A DNA stretch of 64,000 nt. Origin: Macrotis lagotis. Lineage: Eukaryota > Chordata > Mammalia > Peramelemorphia > Peramelidae. The notes below the pieces were generated by a model. It did no database searches and was not told the origin of the DNA. It worked only from the letters and a program-made list of their open reading frames with translations. Shown here in pieces: positions 36,766 through 48,025 of this stretch; position 1 is the stretch's first letter, and the number at the start of each line of letters is the position of its first letter. The stretch covers positions 18,493,246 to 18,557,245 of the forward strand of contig NC_133659.1 in assembly GCF_037893015.1 (NCBI RefSeq), read 5' to 3'. A program made the position numbers and the translations under genes.

Positions 36766-36772
36766 TATAAAA
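36766..36772 (+). promoter_or_regulatory. TATA box of CYP2J copy 2
   Basis: TATAAAA lies in CTGGTGTATAAAACCAGCC, 133 bp before the exon 1 ATG and in a locally GC-richer stretch (36400-36900). The position fits a short 5' UTR starting near 36795. Confidence 0.6.
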
Positions 36773-36898
36773 CCAGCCTGAGCTCTGACTCATGTGAAAT
36801 TTGCTCCCATTGGCCCATAGCAGTTGTTGTTGCTGCAGGAACAGGAAGAGGGAGGAGGAATTCAACTTGGGTGGCCTCGGTGTCAGAACTGGGGAAGG

Positions 36899-37111
36899 AT
36901 GAAGCTCTCTCTGGGAAAGGTGCTCCCTTCCCTTTGGGAGGCAGCCCCTCTGCAGACCCTCCTCCTCCTCTCAGTCATGCTCCTGATCCTGGCACAGTAT
37001 CTTCAGAAGAAGAAACAGCATCGAAATTATCCTCCAAGCCCTCCTGGGCTACCCATATTGGGCAACATCTTCCAGATGGACTTTAAAAACCCCAAAATGA
37101 GCATCCAAAAG
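36899..37111 (+). pseudogene. CYP2J2-like pseudogene: CYP2J copy 2 exon 1 (signal anchor), intact
   Basis: This exon is 213 bp (71 codons), from the first in-frame ATG (A at -3) to donor GTAAAG. It encodes MKLSLGKVLPSLWEAAP, a hydrophobic anchor LQTLLLLSVMLLILAQYL, a basic stop-transfer KKKQHR, then the proline-rich hinge YPPSPPGLPILGNIF. This is the standard microsomal P450 N-terminus. An upstream in-frame open stretch exists but lacks an ATG. By itself this exon shows no damage. Confidence 0.9.
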
Positions 37112-37786
37112 GTAAAGAGTGACATGGGCCCTGGGACCTTGGATAATGTACTGGATGGGGCAGCTGCAAGCCTGGATGTCCATCTCTACTTTGTCCCTAT
37201 CTGGGAAGCAGCCTCTTACAAAGGAGGACCATCCCATTTAAGGCTTAGAGGACCTGGGTTCACATCTTCTTCTGATCTATGGGATCTGGTCATCACTAAT
37301 GGAATGTGTCATTGTGGTGTTTCATTTTATATGCTGGTCAGGATTAAGTGACCCCTGAGGTCCCTCCTGACTCCATTTCTGAGATTCTGACCCAATGGGA
37401 TAATTGTGAAGGGCTTTAAACAATGATTTTATTATAAAATGGCAGCTATCATTATTTTTGTTATTGTTGCTATCTAAAAGGGACAGGTGACTCCCTCAGA
37501 GAATGTCGTTTGCTGTTTTGTAGCCACAATTCTGTTTCATTAATTAATAGACTGACTGGCACAAGTTGCATAGGCAGCCTCTGAGCTCTTTTCAAACTCC
37601 ACATTTCAAGTTTTAGTTGAGGCCATTGAATTTTAGTTAAAAATATTTTGGATCACTGTTTTATTATAATTGGTTTCTTTTATAATTTAATTTTTTTTAT
37701 TTTATGCATAGAAAAGCTTTCTTCTGAGAAGTGACCCATAGGATTCACCAGAATAAGAAAGGAACAACAAAAACAATAGCAACCCA

Positions 37787-37788
<2 letters not shown>

Positions 37789-37840
<52 letters not shown>
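37789..37840. repeat. (AC)n microsatellite
   Basis: About 48 bp of AC with one GAC near the end. Confidence 0.97.
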
Positions 37841-38288
37841 AAGGTTAATATTCGAGGTCCATACACTGACCTTAAGGCTTTGGACAAATGATGTCAGGTC
37901 ACTGATATTTATTGACTTTATTAGTCAATTCTGGGTCTAAACAATATGTTGTCACCACCCCGGAAGTGGTTTTTTCCCCCTATTAATTTCACCAAACAGT
38001 AACAATGAGTTTTTTAATCTACCATATCACACTTCTGGCTCAAATGAGGTCAAACCTATTCCACATCCTATAAGCAATGTTTCACCTTTTTGGTGATCTG
38101 CCACTCATACTGGTGAAACCAGTGGATATCCACCCAGAATCATGGTTGTAAATATATAACATAGGATTATAAACAAACTGATTATAATGAAGTGCAGTTG
38201 TAAAAATTTAAAGAAAACAAAATTGCCAATTTTTTTCAGATCAAGTGCAGTTGTGAAATTATTTTTTGTACATTAGTGTGAGATGTTA

Positions 38289-38328
38289 CATATATATATA
38301 TATATATAAATATATATATATATATGTA
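38289..38328. repeat. (TA)n microsatellite
   Basis: TA run interrupted by AAA and G. Confidence 0.9.
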
Positions 38329-38995
38329 TATCCTTTTTGAATTTCACCCCACTGAAAATATTTCTTAATTGACACCATGACCCAGTTACCCTTCTTCACT
38401 TAGTATCGATTTCCAGAGGAGCACCCATCTGTCTCTTTATCCAAGTCATTGATGAAATGTTGGACAGCCCAAGGTCAAGCCTAGATTCAGGACTGACCAT
38501 TTGCCTCAGACATTTTAAGGTTAAGTGCCTTGCCCAGAGTCATTCAGCTGCCAGGAGTCAGGGGTAGGACATGAACTCAGGTTTTTATGGTGCTGATGGT
38601 ATATCTTTATGTGGAATCCCAAGCTGCCTCCCAGGTTAGATTGAGATAGCCCTTGTTCATTTGTTAAGAATGTTGCATGCCTTAATCCATTTGATCCTCA
38701 ACACATCCCTTTGAGAGAGTTACTACATTTGCAGAAGCTAAATATTGGAAAAAGATTCAACAACTGGTTCCTAACAGAAGTCAAATAGGATCTGAACCCA
38801 TTAGACCATATCACATCATGCCCTTCATTTCATGGTTTTTTGAAGTTTGAATATCCCTGGTTCCTGAAAATAGTCAACATATGCTATCAACCTGAGGTTC
38901 TCCACTGTCTCAGGTCCTTGAATCAAAAGAGCATCCTTCTCTGGTCCTACCAAGCTTTAATGATTTCACATAACAGTGTGGTGACAGACTCTTGG

Positions 38996-39033
38996 GGTAA
39001 AGGTCAAAGGTAAAGGTAAAGGTAAAGGTCAAA
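38996..39033 (+). repeat. GGTAAA/GGTCAAA hexamer array (nuclear-receptor half-site-like)
   Basis: Six consecutive units: GGTAAA, GGTCAAA, then three GGTAAA, then GGTCAAA. AGGTCAAAGGTAA at 39001-39013 has DR1 spacing. It is seen directly; any regulatory role is inference. Confidence 0.85.
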
Positions 39034-39589
39034 CCTTATCAGAGAAGCTGAAGACCAAGTTGGTGGTAGTATTGTTTGATGTCTCCTTTAATCTCTTTCA
39101 GAGATCATCTACTGAATTTGGAAAGGGCAGTGATCAGAGAAAAAGATCCAATCAATCAATTAATTAATATGCTTACATTTTATAAGTACCTGCTAAGATA
39201 CTATTCTTGATGCTGGGGATTAAGAAAGAAAAGAAATATAACTACCCCTCCTCTCTGTGAGTTTACATCTAACTCAATGCAATGAAAATACTAATGGATC
39301 AAACAGTTGACCTCTAAGTCTTAATTGTGAATTAATCTGAGTTGCTCTTTGCATATATTCCTAGCCCAGCATGTTACCTTGAATGTAGCAGCCATTTCAG
39401 AGACTGAAATACACTCCCCTTTCTCCTGAACTTTTTGAAATTCCCAGGTTCCATCAAAGCTCAGCTTCAGAGAGCCATGATCCCTCCCTTCCTGATCCCT
39501 CCCAGCTTCTAGTCTTCTGGAAATCAAGTAGAAGTTTTTATTTGAATGTATTTTGTATTTATTTATATATGCACAGAGCATTTCTTTCC

Positions 39590-39735
39590 TTTTTTCTTTT
39601 TAAAAATTTTTAAATTTATTTTGTTTTATTTTATTTATACATTTTATATATTGATATATAAAATGTTATATATATATATTTATATATTTTATTTAATTTA
39701 TTTTAAATTTTAAATTTATTTATTTATTTTCATCC
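39590..39735. repeat. AT-rich low complexity
   Basis: TTTTATTTATTTTATATA-type sequence with short repeats of ATTTATTT. Confidence 0.85.
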
Positions 39736-40159
39736 ATATGCATGTGCAGGGAATTTAAACCCTAACCCAAAATGACTGCTTGGAGTCCTCTCAAAGTGGC
39801 AGCAAAGGGTTCAAATTCAATTCGGTTCTTGCAAGAAGCGGGGCAGTTCCTAACTCCATGAGAGAGAGAGCAGGAAAAGCTGAATTACAGAAGCTGAAGC
39901 TGGGTTAAAAAAAAACCCCACAAAAACCACAGCCCATTTCTGCTGACCCTAACAACAAATGGTCAGACTTGAGGGGGTGTACCTAAGCTTTCCCAGGAAA
40001 GTTAGTCTTTGTTTACATCTTATAAGGTTAGGGTAACATCATTTTTGTAGTCAGAGATCCGGGTTCTCATGCTCACCTGATTCTTGAGAAACAGAAACTG
40101 AGGCCTATGGCTTAGACTAATTTAACACTATGTTTCTGAAAAGTCAGCACTTAGGCCCC

Positions 40160-40540
40160 TTACATGCACATGTATATTTTTAATTACAAAATTTCCTTCC
40201 ACCCTCCCTTCCCACCCCGCCTCCCCTCAGAGGCTAACAGTCAGATTAGCATTGTACATATTTTGATAAACATTTACAAATTAGTAATTTTCAGTATAAG
40301 GAATTAGGATTAAGGGAAAATGATAATTTTTATGAAGTGTTCAAAGATTCAGAAGGGTACGTGTTCTGTTTTGTTTTGCTTTTCTTCTTCTGGATGGGAT
40401 AATATAATCCATAGCTGATTTAATACAGTCATCCTAGCTCTCTGAGCACTGAGAGAGCTCTTTCCATCAGGGTTGATCATCTCACAATATTGTTGTTGAT
40501 GTGGACATTGTTCTCTTGGTTCCACTCCTCAGAAGCATTT
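40160..40540 (-). mobile_element. Old L1 3'-end fragment
   Basis: CCTTCCACCCTCCCTTCCCA, then GCTCTTTCCATCAGGGTTGA and TCATCTCACAATATTGTTGT, the reverse of the L1 3' region. Confidence 0.6.
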
Positions 40541-40549
40541 TTTTTTTCT

Positions 40550-40665
40550 AGGTTGGTTCCTCAAGGGAAGGAACCATCTGTGACTTTCTGCTCAGCTCTT
40601 AGCACAGCACTTGAGCTATAGTTGGAGGACCCAGTGATTGTTTGGGTGAACTCATCTGAAGTCAA
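40550..40665 (+). mobile_element. L2 3'-end fragment
   Basis: CTCAAGGGAAGGAACCATCT then CAGCTCTTAGCACAGCACTT, an L2 tail pattern 140 bp before exon 2. Confidence 0.55.
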
Positions 40666-40805
40666 TGGAATTGGATGAGACCCAACTGAGAGGATTCCAT
40701 TGGAATAATTTTTACATTGCTAGAATATCATCTGATAATAGTACAGACGTAAAAATACCTTGAAAGACAATGGAAGTTTGCAACTTAAAATGAATTCTTT
40801 TTCAG

Positions 40806-40969
40806 CTTTCCAAGAAATAAGGAAATGTTTTCCGCATGCATATGGGCAGTGCAAGTCTTATAACAGTAACTGGATTGCCACTAATCAAAGAAGTCCTCGT
40901 CAACCAAGAGCAGGTGTTTATTGATCGACCCCGAATTTCCTATCCAAACCCATGTCATTAAATCACTTG
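40806..40969 (+). pseudogene. CYP2J2-like pseudogene: CYP2J copy 2 exon 2 with stop and frameshift
   Basis: This exon is 164 bp where the family has 163, after TTTTTCAG and before GTGAGT. It encodes LSKK, then stop, then GNVFRMHMGSASLITVTGLP, LIKEVLVNQEQVFIDRP and, after a one-base shift, HVIKSL. Human CYP2J2 has KKYGNLFSLELG and LITGLPLIKEAL here, so the stop sits on the Tyr codon. The splice sites are still canonical. Confidence 0.88.
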
Positions 40970-41269
40970 GTGAGTTTTTTAAAATTATGATGAATGTTTT
41001 TCATGTCCAGGTTTCTTTAAAAGATATATTTGATTCCTGTTCTTTATCTTTTTTGAAGAATTCCAACCCATTATAAAGGTCTTTTGACAGCAAAAAATAT
41101 AGAGAAAAACAAATTCTTTGAAGTTTCCTTTCTTCATATCTTGGGGGGGGCGGGAAATAGGACTAAGGGAGAGAACAATGAGAATGGTATAGGATAGAAT
41201 CAGTTGAAGGAGTTGAATGTTTTAATTTAAGAATGAGAAGACTCAGTTTGGGGGGTGGGGCGAGTTCCA

Positions 41270-42430
41270 AAAATGAATGTGTCCCAATTTTTCCAATACT
41301 CCTCCATGACCTGCCACCCTTCCCTTCAATCATTTTATTTTAGATTTTTTTTGCAAGGCAAATGGGGTTAAGTGGCTTGCCCAAGGCCACACAGCTAAGC
41401 AATTATTAAATGCTTGAGACTGGATTTGAACCCAGGTACTCCTGACTCCAGGGCCGGTGCTTTATCCACTGCCACCTAGCCACCCCCTCCCTTCAATCAT
41501 TTTAGCCTACCTGGTAGGTACAAAATGAACTCTTAAGGTTATTTTAATCTTCATTTCTCTAATAAATAATGATTCATGGCATTTTCTCTATGACTATTAA
41601 TTATTTTGATTTTTTCATTGAAAAACATTCTGTTGGGGAATGATTCATTCTTTTGCATTTGATAAAGTTCTTTCTATATTTTAGATAGGAGCCCTTTATC
41701 TGATAAACTATCCATAATTTCTCCCAAAATTTCTGTTTTCCTTCTGAGCTACATTGGTTTTACTTTGACTAAACTTTTGAATTAAATGTAGTCAAATTTA
41801 TTCATTTTCACTTAACTATATAAATAGTTCACCTATCCATAAGACTGATAAATAATATCTTCCATGTTTTTCTAACTTTCTTGTAAAATTTCACAACTAA
41901 GTCATATATCCATTCTGACTTTATCTTTGTAAATGATAGGAGATGTTGGTCCATCTTCAGTTTCTGTCATACTGCTTTCCAGTTATCCCAACAATCTTTA
42001 TCAAATGATGAATTCTTATCCCACAATCTAAGTGTTTATAATCATCAACTATAAGTATATGATAATTACGTGCTGCTGTAAATTATATGTTTTCCTTTCC
42101 ATTGAGCTACCTTTCTACTGCTTATCCAATACCAGATAGTTTTGCTCATTTCTACCTTATAATACAATTTAAGATCTGGCACTACTAAACTTCCTTCCCT
42201 TATACTTTTTTTTTTTACTTTTTTTCCTTCAATAGCCTCAGCTTCTTTTGTATATTTTTCCAGGGGAATTTTGCTACTATTTTCTAATTCAGTAAAATAT
42301 TTTTTGGTAATTTAATTGGAATGGCATTGAATGTATAAATTATGCTGGGTAAATATTCATTTTTATTATACTAGCCCAGCTTACCAATTCATTACTATCT
42401 CTCTAATTATTTGAATCTGATTTTATTTTT
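41270..42430 (-). mobile_element. Old L1, ORF2 C-terminal part
   Basis: Reverse complement of L1 ORF2 in order: GGGGAATGATTCATTCTTTT, TTTAGATAGGAGCCCTTTAT, GGAGATGTTGGTCCATCTTC, ACTGCTTTCCAGTTATCCCA, ATACAATTTAAGATCTGGCA. A SINE interrupts it. Confidence 0.78.
41341..41486 (-). mobile_element. tRNA-headed SINE, full length
   Basis: TTTTTTTGCAAGGCAAATGG to CACTGCCACCTAGCCACCCC. Confidence 0.92.
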
Positions 42431-42449
42431 ATAAAAAAAAGTTTTTTGA

Positions 42450-43000
42450 GAGAATTCTGAGAAGGTGGTGGTATAAGTTGGAAAACTCTTGGCTCTTCAA
42501 ATTTCCTCCACAAAAACAAAACAAAACTATATTACCTCAGAGCTGCAGAAATAAATATAGGTTGAAACAGTTGTTCTCCAGATACAACTTGAGAAAACTC
42601 CCAGCCAAGACCTGACCCCAAGAGCAGAAGTGATGTAGAAATACCTCAAGGACCACTTTGTGGAATTAACAAAAATAATCCCTAGGGGCACCTGGGATTG
42701 GGAGGTATCCTCAGCCTTAGAAACTTTACAGTGTGGGATCCTAAGGTTGGGCAGACTGAAGGGCCTTCTACTTTTGAGGACTACCAAGCACAGGTATCCT
42801 GATCAAACAAGTCCTGCATTGTACTTTCAATCCCAGGGGAAAGAGGCTAGCACACTTTGAATCAATGTAAGTAGCAGAGGAGCAGGATCCTTGCTGGCTC
42901 CTGAGGTTTGAGACACTATTCCCCATACCTCTGGTTTAGAATTTGATAAAAGCAATTAAAATAATAACAAGAAAAAAAGCAATTAAATAAAAATGAATAA
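42450..43000 (+). mobile_element. L1 5'-leader-like fragment
   Basis: AGAATTCTGAGAAGGTGGTG, then CCAGCCAAGACCTGACCCCA and CACTTTGTGGAATTAACAAA, the style of marsupial L1 leaders. It has no long frame. Confidence 0.4.
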
Positions 43001-43256
43001 ACAAGGGAGAAAGCACTCATCTATAGATAGCTACCATGACACAACAAAAGATCTGGATCCATATTAGGAGAAAGATTGGGAGTTAAAGAAGCTTCTCCTT
43101 TTTATTTTTTTTCCTACTTTTTCCTTTTAATTAACTGATCTTATTTGATTGTTTTTAATGTATAAAATCTTGTCTTCCCCGTCTTTAGGATCCAAGCCTA
43201 AACTGGTACTGATTTTTTAGGCAACTGGCATGCATTGCTTAAAAAATAGATACCAT

Positions 43257-43402
43257 GGGGCAGCTAGGTGGTGCAATGGATAAGAGCATTGGCCCTGGAG
43301 TCAGGATCACCTGAGTTCAAATCCAGCCTCAGACACTTAATAATTACCTAGCTGTGTGGCCTCGGGAAAGCCACTTAAACCCATTGCCTTGAAAAAAAAT
43401 CA
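43257..43402 (+). mobile_element. tRNA-headed SINE, full length
   Basis: GGGGCAGCTAGGTGGTGCAA to CATTGCCTTGAAAAAAAA. Confidence 0.92.
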
Positions 43403-43589
43403 TCATCATCAAGAAATAGATATCAGAGGATCCAACATTTTGTTTTCCGCAGTCACTTCATCTTTCATATACTACAAGGAGACAGCAAAGGAATAAGCAG
43501 AAGGGGAGAGCAAGGACCGTCTTTTTTCCTTTCTAACCCCTTCCACCTTTACTCCTTGTCTGATCACGGACTTTAGTTCTGGGCAGACA

Positions 43590-45062
43590 CTTAGGATCAT
43601 AGATTGAAAGTGAAAGGTTGCTTAGCCATTTCCTAACAGATAAGGAAATTAAGGTCTAAACAGGTTAAATACTTGTCCAAGATTACATAGGTACCAAGTG
43701 AAAGAGCCAGGATTTCAACCCAGATCCTGTAATCCTAAATCTGTCATCTTTCTGATGCACGACAATGCATTTACTATTATTTCCCTGGGGCGAGTAACAG
43801 GCAACACACCTTGGGCTGGTATGGGAAACAGAAGGAGAAATCAAGGTTTTTCTTTTTAAACAGAAATTCCTGCTTCAAACCACCTGTCCCCCTTTTTTCA
43901 CCCCTTGGCTCTGTTCCTGGGATGGTATCTTTCAAACACATCTGTGAAATCATTTGGTCGGGTGCTGCCAAGGCAACCACAGTTGGACTTGAAATTCAGT
44001 AAATCTTGGAGTTTTTTAGGAGTGAATTAATTAAATAGTTGGTCAAAAATAACAGGTTAATTTTGAAGTTTTGATCCTTGACAGAAAAAAAGGTTCCTTA
44101 TCTCTACTTTAGAACCATAGCAAGGTAAACAGAGAATTCTCATTTGTAGAGAGTATTATAGTTTTCAAAGCAGGTTGTCTCATTTGATTAACCATAACCT
44201 TTTGAGGGCAAATAGCATTGAAATTCATAGTGACTGACTTGGCAATTGGCACAGTAGGGATTGTAATCGAAGTTCCCCAATCTTCTACTCCATGGTTAAT
44301 CAGTACTTTCCTTAGCAAGGCTTTGTTTCTCAAAAGGCAATTGACTCAGTCTCAAAGGTCTTTATTTGACTTTGAGATGTGGTTCATATTTCTCTCTTTC
44401 TCTCAGTTCTGATTGTCCAATATTGTTAAATTCATCAAAAACAAGTTTGCTGAATTGGGTTATACACATCCAGGACCAGGTGAATTAGTTTAGGGTGGGA
44501 GATGGGCAAGGTAGATGCCTAATAAGCATAATTATAGGACATCATTTTTTATTAAAAGAGAAGAAGTCATAGGGTCATAGATTTAGAGGTAGAGAGGACA
44601 TTTAGAGGTTATTGATTCCATCTCTCTCATTTTAAGGAAACCAAGGTCAAGAGAGGTTAAATGACTTGGACAAAATCACACAGGATTTGAACCCATATCT
44701 TCCTGACTCAACTCCCAGTGCATTAACAACTATTCCATACTATATGACAGAGTTCTCAACAGAGATAAGACAGAAGGAAATATATGGAATGGAGAAAGTG
44801 CTGGACTGGAAATTTTCTAGACTTTGGTTCCATTTATAGTCATATATGATCACAGGCAAGTACTTGCCTTCATCATCTTGGTTTCTTTACCTGAAAAATG
44901 GAGGAGTTGAAATAACACGGAATAGTGAAGAGTCAGAGGACCTGAATTTAAATCCTACCTTTGGCGCTTTCTCCTATGAGATATTAGCTTAGACACTTAA
45001 CCTCTTTATTATAAACTCTGTTTTCTCACTTGTCAAATGAAGGGGCCAGATTGCAAGGTTGC
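43590..45062. mobile_element. MIR/THER-rich stretch
   Basis: Antisense copies lie at about 43590-43760 and 44570-44745 (GATTTGAACCCATATCTTCC). Sense remnants lie at about 44795-44925 and 44927-45062 (GAGTCAGAGGACCTGAATTT). 43761-44560 between them is unrecognised and has no gene. Confidence 0.5.
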
Positions 45063-45322
45063 TGAATCCTGTTGGACTCTATCTCTCCCAGTTCAAGAAC
45101 AGCAGTAAGAAATGCTTATTATGTGTCCCTCAGTATCCATTGTTTTTCTCCTGCTCTCAGCCAATGGCAGTGCATTGTTTATCCTTACAGCAAATTAAGA
45201 TTCTCCTTTTGTCACCAAATCCCAGCAACCTGGAACACAGATTACAGGGTATGGAGTGGGAAACCCCAATCTTCTACCCAGTCTTAGCCATGAATAATCA
45301 GGAGCCCTCTTCCTTGGGAGGG

Positions 45323-45404
<82 letters not shown>
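45323..45404. repeat. (TC)n microsatellite
   Basis: About 82 bp of TC with one TTC interruption near the start. The open frames across it (Ser-Leu and Arg-Glu repeats) are artefacts. Confidence 0.97.
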
Positions 45405-45407
<3 letters not shown>

Positions 45408-45835
45408 TTTTCCGTCACCTGTAGCATCCATTTCTTGGCTCTTCTACTTCATAGGATCAATCAGGTTGGTCTCAAAATCCTTAAAGGCAGGACAGAGTTT
45501 GTCTGCTCAGTAGTTAGCATGCTTACTCCACACTGATGCCATTCACTAGCACTGACCTCAAAGTAAAGTTGGCTTTTCTCTTTACACCATCTAGTGCTTT
45601 GTTCTGGAACATTGCTAGTCATCCAATTCAATCTTGTTGCCCAATAGCACCATGGGGAAAATTTGCCCTGTGGATACTGTTTCCTGAAGAATGCCTCCCC
45701 CTCCAGGAATTCAGGGTATGAACAGAATCTTGGTCTCTGATATCAAAGGCTCTTGTAGAAACTGGATACCATGAAGCAGAATCTCTCCTGGCTTCCAGGG
45801 TCCCATGGCTGTAAGTTCAAGATTGTGTTGCGAAT

Positions 45836-45943
45836 TGGCCAAGGTCACATAGCTAGTAAGAGTCAAGTGTCTGACGCTGGATTCAAACTCCTATGCTAAC
45901 TCCGAGGTCAGTGCTCTATCCACTGTACCACCTAACTGCCCCT
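45836..45943 (-). mobile_element. tRNA-headed SINE, head part
   Basis: GGCCAAGGTCACATAGCTAG to TACCACCTAACTGCCCCTA. Confidence 0.75.
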
Positions 45944-45949
45944 ATGAAA

Positions 45950-47200
45950 GATAGGTTAGTGCTGAAGCTCAATGTATGGTATGAGTCTAAAAAAATAAAT
46001 TGCAGTAGGATCAAATGGATCAATTATCTCATGCAAATGATGCATAAAAAGGGGAAAGATGTTGCAAAAGCTAATGGGGAGAAGGCAAGTAGTGCTGAAA
46101 CCCAACTGTCATTGGGAAAAAGAGGATCACCATATATATCTAAATTCAAAAAAGAAAAAGAGGGTAAGGGGGAGGCATTGATGAAGGGCTGGATAGGTAA
46201 AGAAATAGGAGGGACAGGTAGTGGATAAAAGTAAAGCAAAGGGGAGAGAAATGATAGGAATAGGGTGCAAAAGAAAGTGAAGAAAAAGAGGAAAGAGGAA
46301 AATATAAGACAAGTTATAGTTTAGAAGGTGGGATGAATTTTTCTATAGGGTAGAAACTGATAGTTGAGTAAAACTTTAAATTCAACTCTATGGTGTTTCC
46401 AAAAATGCTATTAAAATGAAAGATAAACATACACACATGAGGTCAGACATAAAATTTATTATGTTAAAAAAAGGCAGGAGTAGAATGCATGATCTCAGAC
46501 AATATTAAAGCTAAAATAAATTTAATCAAAAGAAAAATAGGGAAACTATACTATATGTCATCAATTCTATTCAATAATTTTTTAGATTATACTAGATCAT
46601 ATAAAATACCTCAGAGAATGTCTATCAAAACAGACACAGGAATCACATGAATGTAAACATAAAACACTTTTTATATAAAGATTTAAATAATTGAAATTGT
46701 ATTTACTGTTCATAGATATGTAAAACAAATATAATAAAAGATGAATTTTACTTAATCTATATAATGTCATACAAATTAAATGACTAAAAATTATCATTCT
46801 GAGTTAGAAAAAATAATAAAGTTTATTTGTAACAATAAAGGGTCAGAAACTTCAGAGAACAGGGGAAAAAAAGATATAAAGGAAATAATTCCAGTCATTT
46901 CATACATGTAACCATATTATAAATTGAGAGCATTATTGAAATATAAAATTGATCATTTGATTGTTTTAAATAAAAGTTTTCTTGTAAAAATAAAATGTAT
47001 GCACCTAAGTTGCATAAATAGAAAATTGGGAAGATGCTTTCATAGAAATAGAATCTGGTTGCGTTAGAATATTGCTACGGTTTAGAAAATAATTGATTCA
47101 GAAAAGTTTGGAAATACTTGGATTTATGGAGGATACTATCTGACTTCAGAAAACCAGATAACAAATGAAGAGAAGTGTGATAGTGTGATACAGGCTTACA
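45950..47200 (+). mobile_element. Old L1, ORF2 endonuclease start joined to later ORF2
   Basis: It has a purine-rich linker (46150-46310), then endonuclease sequence (CATGATCTCAGACAATATTA), then later ORF2 (ATAAAATACCTCAGAGAATG). It is diverged and internally deleted. Confidence 0.6.
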
Positions 47201-47204
47201 TATG

Positions 47205-47210
<6 letters not shown>

Positions 47211-47243
<33 letters not shown>
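47211..47243. repeat. (GT)n microsatellite
   Basis: About 33 bp of TG. Confidence 0.95.
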
Positions 47244-47246
<3 letters not shown>

Positions 47247-47278
47247 ATAATAATTACCTAGGCAGATATGGTGTTTAT

Positions 47279-47423
47279 GTTTTTTTTTGCAAGGCAGTGG
47301 GGTTAAGTGGCTTGCCCACGGCCACACAGCTAGGTAATTTTTAAGTGTCTGAAGCCGGATTTGAACTCAGGTACTCCTGACTCCAGGGCCAGTGCTCTAT
47401 CCACTACATCACCTAGCTGCCCA
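47279..47423 (-). mobile_element. tRNA-headed SINE, full length
   Basis: TTTTTTTTTGCAAGGCAGTG to CACCTAGCTGCCC. It sits directly before an unrelated SINE in the same orientation. Confidence 0.9.
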
Positions 47424-47432
47424 GTGTTTATG

Positions 47433-47744
47433 TTTTGATGATGATGTTTGTCCTTCATTCTCAAAGAATACCTTGACAAGAGGGAAATGATACCATGACA
47501 AGCACATGACTGATGGGGCAATGTGCTAATCCCCCAGCCTCATGTTCTCCTCCATAGCCATCTGGATCCAGTAACCAGATATGAATCAGGATGACTGGAG
47601 ATGGTCCTGGATGTGAGGCAATCAGGGTAAAGTGACTTATCCAAAGTCACATAGCTAGTAAATGTCAAGTGTGAGGCTGGATTTGAGCTCCCAACCTCCT
47701 CACTCCAAGGTCAGTGCTCTATTCACTGCTACCTAACTACCCGT
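47433..47744 (-). mobile_element. tRNA-headed SINE of the GAAGGACAAA-tailed family
   Basis: On the + strand: TGATGATGATGTTTGTCCTT ... CATCTGGATCCAGTAACCAG ... TTCACTGCTACCTAACTACC. Confidence 0.83.
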
Positions 47745-48025
47745 ATAAACATTCATGTACATATTCTTCTATATACACATAAGAACATGCAATTATCCCT
47801 ATAAAAATGTATAGAAATATATAAAAAGTGCACAGCAGAGCACAACAGAAAACCCATAAGGAAAACTGGACAGATTTGAAGACAATGAGCAGCATTTACT
47901 ATTCAGGCTTTCTTGAAAATTTAGATTTTATATTAAATCCTTTCCTATATTCTGCTGTGTACATGATAATGTTTTGTTTTTCTTTTCTTATTGTTCAATT
48001 AAGTTTAAAATGTTTTTGAAAAAGT

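Larger units (their letters stand above)
37112..40805 (+). other. Intron 1 of copy 2
   Basis: It holds AC and AT microsatellites, a GGTAAA/GGTCAA hexamer array, an antisense SINE trace (about 38510-38600), an older repeat (39150-39305), AT-rich sequence (39590-39735) and L1 and L2 tails. Confidence 0.65.

Noticed and set aside
36556-37086. 176-aa open frame over the copy 2 promoter and exon 1
   Set aside because: It is a different frame from the CYP2J anchor exon and runs over the TATA box. The composition is not protein-like, and it is a shadow of exon 1.
45059-45424. 121-aa frame ending in Ser-Leu repeats, and the Arg-Glu frame on the other strand
   Set aside because: Both come from the (TC)n microsatellite and MIR sequence.
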